A stretch of 64,000 bases of DNA, taken from contig OY979728.1 of the NCBI GenBank assembly GCA_963855995.1, positions 4,637,330-4,701,329 on the forward strand. Reading direction: 5' to 3'. Source of the stretch: Muricea muricata. Its lineage: Eukaryota; Cnidaria; Anthozoa; Malacalcyonacea; Plexauridae. Shown here piece by piece: positions 1 through 11,495 of the stretch. The stretch's first letter is position 1. Each line of letters begins with the position of its first letter. The position numbers and the translations under genes were made by a program. The notes beneath the pieces were generated by a model. The model made no database searches. It was not told the DNA's origin and saw nothing but the letters and a program-made list of their open reading frames with translations.

Positions 1-964
1 CTAACTATTAGAATACTAGTATTTTCCAAACATAAGATATAAACTTTAAACAAGAGGGTACACTAAGTGTTGTACACAGGGTCTTTAGCTTGAAGTGTTT
101 ACTGTCACAGCCAAAAACAAAAAACATGGCAAAATATTTGTAACATGGTTTGACTTTTTATAAAGCCGTTTTGGTTTATTATTTATGCACCACTAGGTTG
201 ATATAAATATTACATAGTATGTAATTTATCAAAATTAAAATTGTGCACCATCAACTTACTACACAACATAAATTTCCTCAAAAATGTGTTCCTAGAAGCG
301 CCATTTTAGAAAATTAAATTTTAAATATTTTCTGCCCCGACCAACATACCCCCACCCACCAGAGCTTCTAGCAGGCTCGTGCTTTAGCACTAAGGCACTT
401 GAGTCTCCAAATTTTTCAAAACATGGCCAAAATCAGAAATCCTAGCTAAGACCCTCCTTGTTATGTGGCCTGCAGTGCCCTGATGAAGATTATAATTTCA
501 ACATTTCCCACCACTGACAGGGTGAATGAGACAAAAAATGATAAAAAAAATTAGCTACAACATCAAAATTTATCTGCAATAATAATAAAGTAGGATGTAT
601 CTTAAATCTGGCTGGATTTTTGCATAGGAATCTGGTGTAAATACGGTTTCAGGCAGATTTAAAAATTCAAAATCTGGTGCAACCCTAAGTTTATACTAAT
701 TTTGACATTATCATAACTGTAGACTTTGTAATTAGGGATGTCAAACTAATAAAGCCAGCTAGGGCTACTCAATTAGAATTCCTGATCCCAAGGGTTTTAG
801 TAGGGCTTGCGTCCAACCAAGTACATTTATTCACTATTTTTAATAAATTTGATTTTATGGAATATGACCAATGTTAAATAATAAAAGTAAATAATTGTTT
901 ACTTTGAAAAAATGCAATTGACATTTTGAGATCCGATGCCTTCTCCACTTGGTGAACAAACTAG
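1..964. other. gene-free 3' flank of the first ENPP gene
   Basis: AT-rich sequence without a supportable reading frame or clear repeat. It contains the presumed 3' untranslated region and end of the minus-strand ENPP gene that stops at 965. Confidence 0.5.
826..831 (-). promoter_or_regulatory. candidate polyadenylation signal of ENPP gene 1
   Basis: Read on the minus strand this is AATAAA, about 135 bases past the stop codon at 965. This is a normal position for a poly(A) signal, but the hexamer is common in AT-rich DNA and no transcript supports it. Confidence 0.35.
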
Positions 965-2503
965 CTACAGATATGGCTGGTTTTTGCCACGCTTTTTTGC
1001 CTGAGTGAGATGTCTTGGTGGTGTGAATCCAACTTCCTCCTCGTCAATGTCATCATTCTTCCCTATCAGTAGTCTGTTTGATTGTTCCAATTGTTTGTTT
1101 TTACCTGAATCTTGAATGTTTCTGAACTCTACTTTTTTATCCCCCATGTATATTGCAATTGAGCACATCATGATTCCTAATGCAAACACCAGTGCAAAAA
1201 CTAGGATGACAACTACGACTGGACTGGTTGATGAGCCGCTATCAGAAACTAGTAACATCGGCATTACTGTTTCATATGATCCATTGTTAGGGTTAGCTTT
1301 TATTTTCAGCAGCTTGCAAATCAATGGGTATATATCCGTCATACTGAATATTTCTGAGTGGTAACCTTTTTTAAATGCTGGTCCGCGGGCAAAGAATATG
1401 GGCCACATTGAGGAAAATGTGTTGAGATAGCCATGGGTTCCTTGATATTTCCATTTAAAAGTCTTGGGATCACTTAAAAATCTCCACCCTTCGTCAGCAG
1501 TCAACAGAATTGGGGATACACGACGGTTGTTACGAAAATGATGTTCCTCTGGAAAATCCTCTCTCAACCAAACTTGCATATGTGGATGATGCTTCTGTTT
1601 TAATTTCTTGTAAACAACATCTTTCATCCCCTTTTTTGGCCAAATAAAATGAACGCCTCCATCATTGGTGATCATGCTCTGAGAAGCATTAACAAACTCT
1701 GTAATGTCTATTACTCTACTTTGTGAAACATTGGCCATTCCATGGTCAGAAGTTATAATAATATTCCACTTGTCCCATAAATTGTTCTGTTTTAGTTGTT
1801 CAATAAGGTATCCCATAATGTTATCTATATTCCTTATTTCCTCAAGTGTTTCTGGTGACCCAAAGCCGTAATCATGTCCAATATAGTCCAACATGTCAAA
1901 ATACAATATCACAAAGTTTGGTGGTTTATCAGACTTCATCCAGTTTATCCCAAGATCAACCCTATCTTTATAGCTTATCTTCTCATCCTTGTTCCAATAT
2001 GTTGGGGTATAACCTTCGATATTGTACCCTGGCCACCATGTAATACCACTTATACCACCCTGCTTTTCATTGGTGTACCATATTGGTTCAACACCATTAC
2101 CCCACCACCATTTTGGGTCTGTTAGGGTATATTTGAAATGCTCATCAAAAACTGGATCATACATTATATTTGCTACTATTCCGTGTGCCTCTGGATATAA
2201 CCCTGTAGCAAGGGAAATATGATTTGGAGTTGTTTCAGCCGGAATCACATTCAGAATATAATCAGCATAGACGCCTTGTTTCTTAAAGTACGTGTCTAAA
2301 ACTGGCGTCTGAACTAAGTCCATGTATTCCCAGCCAAATGCATCAAATGAAATCAACACAACGTTACCAGCTGACGTGCCAATGTCATGCTTTGCTTTGC
2401 TGTGAGCTTCGTCTTTGTTTTGACACGATATGAAATTCGCATTTAATAACCAAAGTGACACAAAAAACATACAGCATTCCCAGCTTCTCCCAGCGACATA
2501 CAT
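965..2503 (-). CDS. ectonucleotide pyrophosphatase/phosphodiesterase, ENPP4/5-like (copy 1)
   Basis: A 512-residue intronless open frame. Residues 1 to about 27 form a hydrophobic signal peptide. The body is an alkaline-phosphatase-fold ENPP domain. The catalytic set is complete: metal-binding Asp54 in ISFDAFG, nucleophile Thr91 in the PAETTPNH motif, Asn112 in NIMYDP, Asp206 and His210 in DYIGH, Asp253-His254 in SDHGM, and His357 in GTHGY. A hydrophobic stretch at about 428-453 is a single transmembrane segment followed by a 60-residue charged tail, so the enzyme should face the cell exterior as a type I protein. This architecture matches ENPP4/5 rather than ENPP1-3, which have somatomedin-B and nuclease-like domains. 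The family hydrolyses nucleotides, dinucleotides or phosphodiesters; the substrate here cannot be read from sequence. It is a tandem paralogue of the frame at 4011-5531. Start chosen at the first ATG, which opens directly into the signal peptide. Confidence 0.95.
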   Translation of the reverse strand: MYVAGRSWECCMFFVSLWLLNANFISCQNKDEAHSKAKHDIGTSAGNVVLISFDAFGWEYMDLVQTPVLDTYFKKQGVYADYILNVIPAETTPNHISLATGLYPEAHGIVANIMYDPVFDEHFKYTLTDPKWWWGNGVEPIWYTNEKQGGISGITWWPGYNIEGYTPTYWNKDEKISYKDRVDLGINWMKSDKPPNFVILYFDMLDYIGHDYGFGSPETLEEIRNIDNIMGYLIEQLKQNNLWDKWNIIITSDHGMANVSQSRVIDITEFVNASQSMITNDGGVHFIWPKKGMKDVVYKKLKQKHHPHMQVWLREDFPEEHHFRNNRRVSPILLTADEGWRFLSDPKTFKWKYQGTHGYLNTFSSMWPIFFARGPAFKKGYHSEIFSMTDIYPLICKLLKIKANPNNGSYETVMPMLLVSDSGSSTSPVVVVILVFALVFALGIMMCSIAIYMGDKKVEFRNIQDSGKNKQLEQSNRLLIGKNDDIDEEEVGFTPPRHLTQAKKRGKNQPYL

Positions 2504-4010
2504 AATTTTTGTAACTGCACTGTTTTCTCCTGCGGCACACTTTGCCTGTCGGGAGTTAGTCGAGAGGACACATTACATGACGTCACACTGGGGACAAATC
2601 ACCGAGTTACTGGACAAATATAATACATGTTTCCACAGATTAATGTCAGATTTTCAAATTTTAATGAGAAAACGTTTGTCTTGATTTCTCGTCTTAAACA
2701 TCTATATTAAAAATTTCTCCATAAGTAAACTCACAAGATGGGTGTACATTATAGGTTTTTTAGCCATTTTATAAAATACTCACAATTCATGCGTTACCAG
2801 ATATAAACGTTTTACTGCGCTGTTTATGTCTGATAAAACGCTCCTTTAAAAGTTATACGTGAAAAACTAAAAACCCTTTTCAACATGACGTCACACTGGG
2901 CATTTGGAGCTCAAAAATGCATTTTTATAATTTTTCAAATAATTTAAAATTAAAAAAATAAGAATACCTAACTAGTGACTAGTGTGGACCCCAGTACTTC
3001 CTGTTTTGTTTTTAAACGTTGGTGGGAGGGGGGTACTGGGGGCAAATTATCCTGACATACTTTGCCGACAGTGTAGGGAATGGACAGTAGGGCCACTTAA
3101 TCGAAGTTTGTGTGTCCACGCATTGCCATTACACCAGCCAATAAATTGCATTTTCTGGCCAATAAAAATGTTGAACTGGCTGGTGGCAGCCAGTACACTA
3201 CGTAATAATGGGGGGGGGGAGCCTTTGCACTGCTGATTGGCCCTACTGCCCATTCCCTAGTTGGCTTGCACCTTAAGTGGCTGGTACTAAAACAACCCCC
3301 TGTATTTCATTGTTAGACTGTTCCTGGTGTGCTGGTATGTGCCTACAGTCAAAGGGACAGGTATTTGATTGTTACTGGAGTCCTAGGATAAGAATTTGCA
3401 CATTATGTAATTTCTTTCGCTATTGTAAATAGTCCTTGATGCCAGAATAATTTAAAGATGTCTGCCATTCTTCTTTGTTTAAGTTAAGTATACTTATCTG
3501 TTGGGCGGTTTTCCAGTAGGGCCTACATTTGCTCACTAGTTATTGTAGGAATCGACTCATTGACTCAAAATAGTCAAATGAATGTTTATTTCTATAAAAT
3601 CTTTTATCATAAATTATCTGTGAATTATCTAGTGTTATTCATAAATCTAAGCAAATAGTTTGGGTAATGTTGATAATTATATGTAAACTCAATATACGAA
3701 AAAGAAATAGACAAATTTAATTTTGGTATGAAAATTTATCATTTTGTTGCCAGTTTTACACATGTACAAGATGAAAAGCACTATGAACAAATAGACCTTT
3801 CATGGCTAATTTGCATAGACCAAGCCAAATTTGTCCTACATTAGCATTCTATATAACATTCTATACCAATTGCTTCTTCAAATCTCTGCATAACATTTCT
3901 ATAACCTAGTTAAAATTAAAATCATTATCATTGCACAGTTAATATCTTCACCTGATCCTCTTGACGTATAGCAGATTGTTTGTATGAACTTGTTAACAGT
4001 GCTGTCATAA
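2504..4010. other. intergenic region between the two ENPP genes
   Basis: No gene seen. It must hold the promoter of copy 1 and the 3' end of copy 2. It contains a short MITE (3074-3259) and a direct repeat of about 18 bases, ACATGACGTCACACTGGG, near 2574 and again near 2884. That repeat carries a CRE-like TGACGTCA core upstream of the copy 1 start, so it could be regulatory; this is inference only. Confidence 0.45.
3074..3259. mobile_element. MITE with AGGGCCACT-type inverted ends
   Basis: The ends are inverted copies of each other: TAGGGAATGGACAGTAGGGC on the left and its near-exact complement on the right. The interior (CATTTTCTGGCCAATA, GAACTGGCTGGTGGCAGCCAG) is shared with the insertion at 19146-19369, so both belong to one non-coding family although their outermost end bases differ. 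A TA at each end could be the target duplication. No transposase is present. Confidence 0.7.
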
Positions 4011-5531
4011 TTAAAGTGTCTCAGATCTTGGTGGTAGGAATTTATCTTCCTCGTCATCATCATCTTCATCATCCTCATTAAGGAGCAATTTATCTGATTG
4101 TTCTAACTGGCTCATTACCATGTTATTGTTCCAAGCTCGATTGGTTCTGAATTTCTTTGCCTTTCTGTCACTCAAGCATATTGTGACGGAGCAAATCAAG
4201 ATACCAAGGGCAAAAAACAGTGACGAGACCATCACACCAACGACGATTGGGCTGATTGATGGACTAGCATCATAACCAAGTAAAAGTGGCTTAACTGCAC
4301 TGAAGGAGCCATTATTTGGGTTAGCTTTTATCTTTAGGAGTTTGCACATCAGAGGGTATAAATCAACATTGTTAAATGTTTTTAAATGATAACCTTTTTT
4401 AAATGCAGGTCCGCGGGCAAAGAAGATGGGCCACATTGAGGGAAACTTACTAAGATAACCATGTGATCCTTGAAGTGTCCACTTAAATGTCTTGGGATCA
4501 TTAACTAATGTCCATCCTTCATCAGAAGTCACCAAAATTGGAGATACACGACGGTTGTTACGATAGTGATATTTCTCTGGAAAGCCTTCTTTCAACCAAA
4601 CTTGCATATGTGGATGAGGCTTTGCATTCAACTGCTTGTAAACAGTATCTCGCTTTCCTGTCTTAGGCCAAACAAAGTGGACGCCTCCATCACCATTAAC
4701 CATGCATTCAGATGTATTAACATAATCTGTAATGTTTATCACCTTGCTTTCCGAAATGTTTGTCATTCCGTGGTCGGCTGTCAAGATGATGTTCCATTTA
4801 TCTAACAAATCATTCTGTTTCAACTGTTCAATAAGGTAACCTGTAATATTATCTATGTTCCTTATTTCCTTCAAAGTTTGTGGTGATCCAAAACCATACA
4901 AATGGCCAGCATGGTCCAACATGGGGAAATATAACATCAGAAAATTTGGTGGTTTATCTGACTTCAACCAGCTTATAACAAGATCAACTCTGGCTCTATA
5001 TGATATATCATGATTCTTGCTCCAATAGGAAGGGGTATAATTTTTGATATTGTACCCTGGCCACCATACAACACCACTCACACCACCCTGCTTTTCATTG
5101 GTGTACCATATAGGCTCGACACTTTTGGTCCACCACCATTTTGGGTCGGTTACACTCATATTGAAATAATCATGGAACACTGGATCATACATGCTATTTG
5201 ATACTATCCCATGGGATTCCGGATATAATCCTGTAGCCATTGATACGTGGTTTGGGAACGTCTCAGTTGGAATGACATTAAGAAGGTAATCGGCACAAAC
5301 TCCTTGTTTTTTGAAAGTATCCAGAACTGGTGTATCAACCAAGTCCAAGTATTTCCAGCCAAATGAATCAAACGAAACCAGGAGAACATTGTCTTTGGAT
5401 GTATCGTTCTTTCTTGCATCATTTGCTTTGTTGTGCGCGTCGACGTTGTTGTTTTGCTCATGGGACCACATGAGATTCACATTTATTAACCAAATTGACA
5501 GAAAAACATACACACGCATAAAAACCTTCAT
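4011..5531 (-). CDS. ectonucleotide pyrophosphatase/phosphodiesterase, ENPP4/5-like (copy 2)
   Basis: A 506-residue intronless frame, clearly paralogous to the gene at 965-2503 along its whole length. It has a signal peptide (about 1-23), Asp55 in VSFDSFG, nucleophile Thr91 in PTETFPNH (the textbook form of the ENPP motif), Asn112 in NSMYDP, Asp206 and His210 in DHAGH, Asp253-His254 in ADHGM and His357 in GSHGY. A transmembrane segment lies at about 427-452. The cytoplasmic tail contains a run of about 14 acidic residues and ends close to a PPR motif also present in copy 1. Several NxS/T sites suggest N-glycosylation of the ectodomain. Both copies lacking introns fits either a retrogene that later duplicated or an ancestral single-exon gene. 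The active site is intact, so the gene is probably functional. Confidence 0.95.
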   Translation of the reverse strand: MKVFMRVYVFLSIWLINVNLMWSHEQNNNVDAHNKANDARKNDTSKDNVLLVSFDSFGWKYLDLVDTPVLDTFKKQGVCADYLLNVIPTETFPNHVSMATGLYPESHGIVSNSMYDPVFHDYFNMSVTDPKWWWTKSVEPIWYTNEKQGGVSGVVWWPGYNIKNYTPSYWSKNHDISYRARVDLVISWLKSDKPPNFLMLYFPMLDHAGHLYGFGSPQTLKEIRNIDNITGYLIEQLKQNDLLDKWNIILTADHGMTNISESKVINITDYVNTSECMVNGDGGVHFVWPKTGKRDTVYKQLNAKPHPHMQVWLKEGFPEKYHYRNNRRVSPILVTSDEGWTLVNDPKTFKWTLQGSHGYLSKFPSMWPIFFARGPAFKKGYHLKTFNNVDLYPLMCKLLKIKANPNNGSFSAVKPLLLGYDASPSISPIVVGVMVSSLFFALGILICSVTICLSDRKAKKFRTNRAWNNNMVMSQLEQSDKLLLNEDDEDDDDEEDKFLPPRSETL

Positions 5532-6821
5532 TGCCCTCCAGATATTCAGGATAATTTTACCTTCCAGAGACGAGCTTTCAAAGTATGAAACGAACTTTTA
5601 CTGCACTTAGATCAATTTTATCGACACGTCAATACATCTTGAAACGACATAATATAAAACATTGAGAATAATTACATTCGTCAGTAAATTAATAGAATTA
5701 ATTTACATATGACTATACAGGAAGTGATTAAGATGCAGAGATACTAACCTGCGCGCGCAGGGAAAAGGGTATAGAAATATTTAGAAATAATCAGAGAGAA
5801 GTAATAGATATTTATATAATAAAATATAATGTGTTGGAAATTTATAGCACACTAACATCTCTAATTCTTACGCTGCATGAACGTTTTTTCACAGAGTCGA
5901 GACTAACAAATGCAGAGGTATAGCAAGTGTCGCAAAGTAATACAACCAACATAACGATATAACCGAAATAAAGCCCCCCCCCCGACAAAATATTGAAGAA
6001 GGCGCAAAACCAACATACTCAACTCAGTTAGCTTATGTTATAAGCCAATGTTGAGATCTAAAGTGATTGGGCTAGCCTCCTTATCTTATTCCCCGTAATT
6101 CCCTGTGCAAATCATGTGCAAATCAATGTAAATGTACCTCACCGTCACGTGATTGAAACGTCCAGGGATGTTCGAACGGGGGGGGGGGGGGAGGAGGCAA
6201 CCTCATCGCACAGAAATTCGATCGTTGTCGTTCAGGAGAGACAAGATATATTTTGTACTGCTCTTTAACAGTTAAATATTGCTCTTTACATAGCTCATTT
6301 TGGCGCCATACTGTTGTTTTTATAGCTGCTCTTCTTTAGAAAAGGTATAAAGCGACACATGCATTTCATTTTAGTCAATTTCGAATTTGACACATCTGTC
6401 ATCTGATGACTGATAGATTACCCTCATTCTTTAGGGGCTCTATAGAAGCAACAGCTAATTAATGGACACGCAATGGTCATTATGGTCTTCTTTTGACATG
6501 GTACTAAACGGCTGTCGCGAAGAAGCGGTAACTAGAACTTTTGTGAAATTTGAATTCGACAGCACATTTGAAGGCATGTTACAAAGCCATCGGAAGCAAA
6601 CGAGGGGGGGGGGGTGTGACAACAGTAAAGTCTTGGTGGTGGTTCTTGGTTTGCACTTTTCCATTGTGAGTGTTTTGTTCTGCCTTATACAGATATGCAT
6701 ATGTATTTGCCTCATTCTTTTTAAAAACCGCTGTTAATGTATAAAACACCTATCAAAGTATATACTGTGAAAGTAAATATACTTTGGTAGGAGAAAGAAA
6801 CTGGCATGAGTTGTTCAAAAG
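5532..6821. other. gene-free upstream region of ENPP copy 2
   Basis: No coding region supported. Contains short homopolymers (C run near 5977, G run near 6179, G run near 6604) and AT-rich sequence. The promoter of the ENPP gene starting at 5531 should lie here. Confidence 0.4.
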
Positions 6822-7422
6822 CCAGTTAGCTTCAGATTGCAGAGTATGTCAACAGTGCCTTCCCCCCTGAGATTTTGTTTTTCCAGATTCAATCTGCCCC
6901 CCGAGCTCTATTTTCATTGTTTTTATTTTGTTACTTTTGCCCCTTAACTCACTCATGATCCACACTTGGCAGCTGTTTTGTGCAGGGGTGTAAATCCTGG
7001 GGGGTATGGGGGGGGGTGGTTCACCCCCCTCCCAAAGATTAAAATGAACAGTTTTGTCGGGCTAAACTAACTGTTTAGTCGGGCAAAAAGCAACCAAGTG
7101 TTTTAAAGAAAATTTAATTTGTTTACGTTAAAAGGTAAAAAAATACTAAATTACGAAGTTGGTGCAATATAATGCGTAATAAAATGATTTTTTTTTACTT
7201 TTACTTATTTGACAATAACTTTTATTTGTGAGTAATATTTACTTAGTGTGGGTGTGGCATTTTCAACCACGCCCTTTTGTCGGGCAAAATTAGTTCACAG
7301 CCCCCCAATCTTGAGACCCAAGTTACGCCCCTTCCTTTTGCGCATCTAAGATTTGTGCCTTCTCCGCACCCTAGGTCTTGTCAAAAACTGCCATACTCTG
7401 CAGTCTGGAGCTAGCTTAACTG
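6822..7422. mobile_element. inverted-repeat element with a second element nested inside
   Basis: The outer ends match in inverse orientation: CAGTTAGCTTCAGATTGCAG near 6822 against the complement of a segment ending near 7422, which shares GCAGAGTATG. Inside, about 6984-7335, a second pair of ends (GGGGTGTAAATCC on the left; the complement of GGGGCGTAACTTGGG on the right) marks a nested MITE. Neither carries a reading frame of useful length. Exact borders are uncertain. Confidence 0.5.
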
Positions 7423-9589
7423 TGGGATAACATTAGATTGAAAAGAAATTTCCCAACAGCTTAGTTACAAGTTTAGAATTGTTTCTACAGGAATCACGTC
7501 TCGATCGATACTAGTTTCTCTTTCTAAAGTTTTGAAAAAAACAGGGGTGTAGAAATGTAAAAAATGGCTCAAACCTTGACCCAAGGTTAGTGTCAACCCA
7601 TTTTTGAACAGATGCCCCCAGACAAACACATATAAATAAACAAGTCTGGGTTTTTGTCGAGGGTCAGATGTAGAGGGTCAAGGTTAAAAAGTCGAGGGTG
7701 GAGGATTGCAAGTCGAGAATCAATGTTCAAAGTTTGAAATTTAAGGGTCTACAGGTTTCTCTAAAGAGTGAAGCATTCTTATTCTGACAAAATCACTTTA
7801 TTTCAACCAAGTGTTACTCAGTGGCTTGACTGTGCAGTTCCAGAAATTTCAACTTGGATGCAGTTTCGCAGGGGTTTTGGCTGAAAGAACCTCGGTTTGG
7901 TGTCCTTTTCAGTTCTTATCAAGAAAGAATGTATTTAAAGAATTTGCGCAATAAATTGTAAAAACACAATAAATTAAGAAATTCAAGTTGAGTGAAAAGT
8001 ATTCAGATATATTATATTTGATAATACTCTACAACTGATTGAGATTCTCAGTTAACCACACCACTCTACTTCATATATTTAAATGTCAATCTGAATATTT
8101 TTTTAGAATGTTTGAAATAACGACAATATCTGTTGACACTTGGTAACATGCTTCATTTCAGAAATGCTGAAGGGCATACAGTAGTCTTGAAAGTAAGTGC
8201 CCTACTTACTTTCTGAATTAGTGGCCTTAAAGCAGGGCTTGAAATAGAGAAGAAATATTACCTGCGAAATCAAATTTTTTTGCAGGTCAAATACAATATA
8301 GTCTGTCATTTTATTTTTTTTACCTGCCAAAATCACGAGGTCTCGTATGTTGTAGAAATGAATGTTTTTATGATAGGCATTTATTTTTAGTTTTATTGTC
8401 CTTTACTATATGGGTATGGGTGTTTTACCATAAACTAAAACACTCGTATTTTTCATATTTTTACTCGTGAAGATATGAAAAAATATGTGACGCGTGAAAA
8501 AGGTGTGTGTTTTCCCGCGAGATTTATATTTTCTCTCTTTGCTTGTTTCGACCATATAATAAAAAGAACATTACACAGTAGCTTGAAGATATGAATATTA
8601 TTTTCTTGAAAACTATTCGAAAACAATATTCATATCTTCGTGCCTAGATAAAACACAGATGCTTCTCGTCAGATTTTTTATCACACATCCATTCAATAAG
8701 TTTTTTAAAGTAGATTAAAGGAGACATCAGGATCTTTAATGTTTCTTAATTTTTAGACAATTTCTATAATTCAGCTCAAAATACCAAAAAATTACGGTCA
8801 ATTTTATGAAAAGGTTTACGTGAATAGAAGACCTATTTCTAGAGAACATAGACAAAAACAAACGAACTGGTATTCTTATTTCCATCCAAAACAAAACAAA
8901 ACAAAACAAAACAACTGTTCTATTTAGTATATTATATGTTTGGGCCATATATTTCTTAGTAATTATATGAAGTAAACTTGCAAAATTAATCCACTTCTAG
9001 TTATTAATCTTGAAGTATAAGCGTTTATCTTTGAAAGACCGAGCTCTTCATTTGAGGCCAAATTTCCAAGCGTCAAGTTAGTATTTCTTTAAAAATACTA
9101 TCAACATTAGTTTTTTTTAATAGCACACAGCATTATCAAAAACCTGCGTGTTGCAAATTTAAACATTACTTACTATATACCTACTTCAATAACTCGATAA
9201 CGTAACGCGATAGCGTTCAAGTATCAAGATGAAAAGGACATTCAACTATCGTCAGATGCCTGAAGCTTTCCCCGTGAAATTAAGGCTAAAGCCTTTCCAT
9301 TTGATCGCGAAGTCATTCTCGACAATATGATATAGTGAAGATCTACCTTCTCTTTTGTCAGTTGTATTGAGATTAGTCATATTAAGTGCTCAGCGTACAC
9401 ACACTATCACATCGGTCACTTTGGCATATAATTTCTTTTTTAAAAAAACACATACTATGTACAGGTTATCTTCACGACTAAGAGGAAACTAGGGCTAAAT
9501 GGTTTCAACTTTAAACTTCGAATTTACCACAATAGTTTCCTTGTTGTCTGCGGTATTTTATCCTAGACATACGCAGAACACGCATATTA
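7423..9589. other. gene-free AT-rich region with hairpin repeats
   Basis: No gene seen. Around 8430-8660 are inverted CACTCGT/GAAGATATGAA motifs forming imperfect hairpins, the style of a dispersed hairpin repeat. A short hairpin (GAAAGTAAGTGCCC type) is near 8190-8215. Around 9060-9110 a segment resembles 18185-18240 in the left palindrome arm in the same orientation, an older dispersed copy. Confidence 0.4.
8886..8918. repeat. AAAAC microsatellite
   Basis: Five to six tandem AAAAC units. A simple repeat with no further significance seen. Confidence 0.8.
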
Positions 9590-10180
9590 CAGGGAGCGGC
9601 CATAGAGCATGCGTACAAGGTTTATGCAATATATCGGATGGTGCCGTTTGACTCGGTGATAATCTATTACTATAAAAAATTTTTAGTCCGCTCTAATGCT
9701 TAGAATGTCCGCTTTAATTTTTCAATTTTCATTGCTTATCTTGTAAATAGTTTTCTAAACATCGTAATTGTTTATTTTTTAAAAAGATGCCTAGTAACAA
9801 GTGAATACAGAACGAGATTGGAAAGACCTAAAAAGTGAATCACTAGCCGTGTCCATCAGAAGATGTCAAGATGCAAATACTATAACAATGTAGAGCTTGT
9901 CAAAGTCATTTTAGACAGTAATAATCAAATTTTCGTTTAGTTTCCAATATTTTGTAACATTGATTTTTCCTTATTTTACGATGGATAGGAGTGAGCTTGT
10001 TACCTACTGGACCGGCGTGATGTTCTACGAAAAGAGAATAGCAGCCAGGTGAAGCCATAAACACCATGATAAAACGAGATTAACCGAAGCAACGACGATC
10101 CAAAGATAGAGTGAAAGTAAGTTTGTTGAATATATTTTGTCGTCTCCATTGCCTTCGTCAGTTGAGTTTTCTTTTCAGTA
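9590..10180. repeat. decayed third copy of a segment also present in both palindrome arms
   Basis: Direct similarity to 28950-29700 (right arm), therefore inverse to about 20400-21200 (left arm). Shared landmarks include CTTATCTTGTAAA-AGTTTTCT, ACCTACTGGACCGGCGTGATG and GATCCAAAGATAGAGTGAAA followed by GTAAGT. This copy lies outside the palindrome and is more diverged than the arms are from each other, so it predates the inverted duplication. The conserved GTAAGT after a conserved block could be a splice donor relic, but no frame survives here. Confidence 0.65.
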
Positions 10181-10211
10181 CCGGTAGTTGCAGTCGCAAG
10201 CACACGAAGAC

Positions 10212-10373
10212 ACAGGTGGTGGTACATTACTCTATTTTTTACTGCGTTTTGTTATGTCACATTTTCTACCAAAAAATGCCCCTGGAGGGGACCTAATTAG
10301 AGTGGACCTAATTAGGTTTCCAGGTTCAATTCCTGGAGACAATATAGAGATGTACGCTAACTGATATACACTA
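10212..10373 (+). repeat. outermost inverted repeat, left copy
   Basis: Matches the complement of 41033-41217. The best-conserved core (about 10275-10361) is nearly identical, while the outer part is more diverged and has indels. The core holds two CCTAATTAG boxes and CCAGGTTCAATTCCTGG, which folds as a five-base stem with a seven-base TTCAATT loop, the form of a tRNA T-arm and a Pol III B-box. No tRNA body is present. The pair brackets the whole 31-kb palindromic region. Confidence 0.7.
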
Positions 10374-10377
10374 ATTA

Positions 10378-10785
10378 CTCCGCCTGCCGTAGGCGAGGCG
10401 GAGTTTTAAATTCGCCCCGTTTCTGTTTTTTTTTTTTTTTTTTTTCGGTGTCAGAAGTCGGTGCAGCGCTCATGGGTGATACCGCTGGCACAAACCGCGT
10501 GAGCCGACCTAAACACGGCGTTTAAACTCAATTTCTAGCGAAATGTGTCTACAAAACACGCATTTAAACGTGCATGCTAGAACATCTAAACCGCAAGAAG
10601 GTTTTACGTGCAAAGATTCTCATGCAAAATGCTTTAAAACGACAAATTCCAGCGATGTGTCGCGGTGAAGTTTTGAGAGCGTGTTTCCGTCATTTTCTGG
10701 TTTATTCCTACTTTTAAGGAAATTTAGAAATTTCTACACAAGAATCAAACGCAAATTCTACTGAAATATCTACATACATACAAAA
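10378..10785 (+). repeat. 400-bp dispersed repeat, left copy (direct orientation)
   Basis: Begins with a hairpin, CTCCGCCTGCCG-TAGG-CGAGGCGGAG, then a long T tract, then a body that continues to CAAATTCTACTGAAATATCT. The same unit, same orientation, occurs at 38474-38875 with scattered differences. Both copies follow a TA. The family is not recognised and no coding sequence is seen. Confidence 0.8.
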
Positions 10786-11495
10786 TGAAGATCGGTGAAG
10801 GAACTTCGCAAAAATATTCATTTTTGTACTTTCGAACGGCGTTTTTCCTATGCTTTTGACTGAAAACACGACGAACGACACTTGCCAGAGCAATTTGCGT
10901 GGCGCGTGGAATGACGTGAGCACGGGGACACAAAAATTGAGGTTATTGAGTGCGAGTTCCCTATCTGTATATATCTGATCTGTGATACAGCTTCTTCTGA
11001 ATCAGGAACAAGGAACTTGCTCGGAGCATGTCGACACAAAGTGGTAGTTTCGGCGTTTCTCGGAATTCGTCGGTTTCCGACGCTGCTCGAAGATTTTCCG
11101 AATACTATTTTTTCAAAATTTTTCTCTAGCTCGAAGATTTTGCTCCTTGAAAGTCCTCTAAATTTTCATGCATCCTAACTTTGTTTTAAGGTAATATGCT
11201 TTATTTTCTATCATTATTTGTAGCAAAGTACTTAGATTGTGCATAGAGATCGATTTTTGAGAGATCAGACTGGAAATAAGTACAATTTTCGAGTATTGTA
11301 AGTTTGTGCTTTCCAAGCATGGCTATGGTCGCATGTAAGATTAAGGCTACCGTTTTCAGTTGAAGTTGGTTCGATAATAATACCATGAAATCCGCTATAG
11401 AAACTGAATGAGGTCTTGAATTGTTGAGATTGTCGAAGAAAGTATGCTGAGACAGTTCTATGTATAGAGTTGGTTCTGGTTCAAATTTATTGAAA
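10786..11495. other. unique spacer between outer repeats and left palindrome arm
   Basis: No gene or repeat partner found in the window. It has no counterpart beyond the right arm, so the palindrome's left border is at about 11496. Confidence 0.5.

Noticed and set aside
6455..6737. Overlapping frames of about 90 codons on both strands
   Set aside because: Low complexity around a G run, mutually exclusive, and no recognisable domain.
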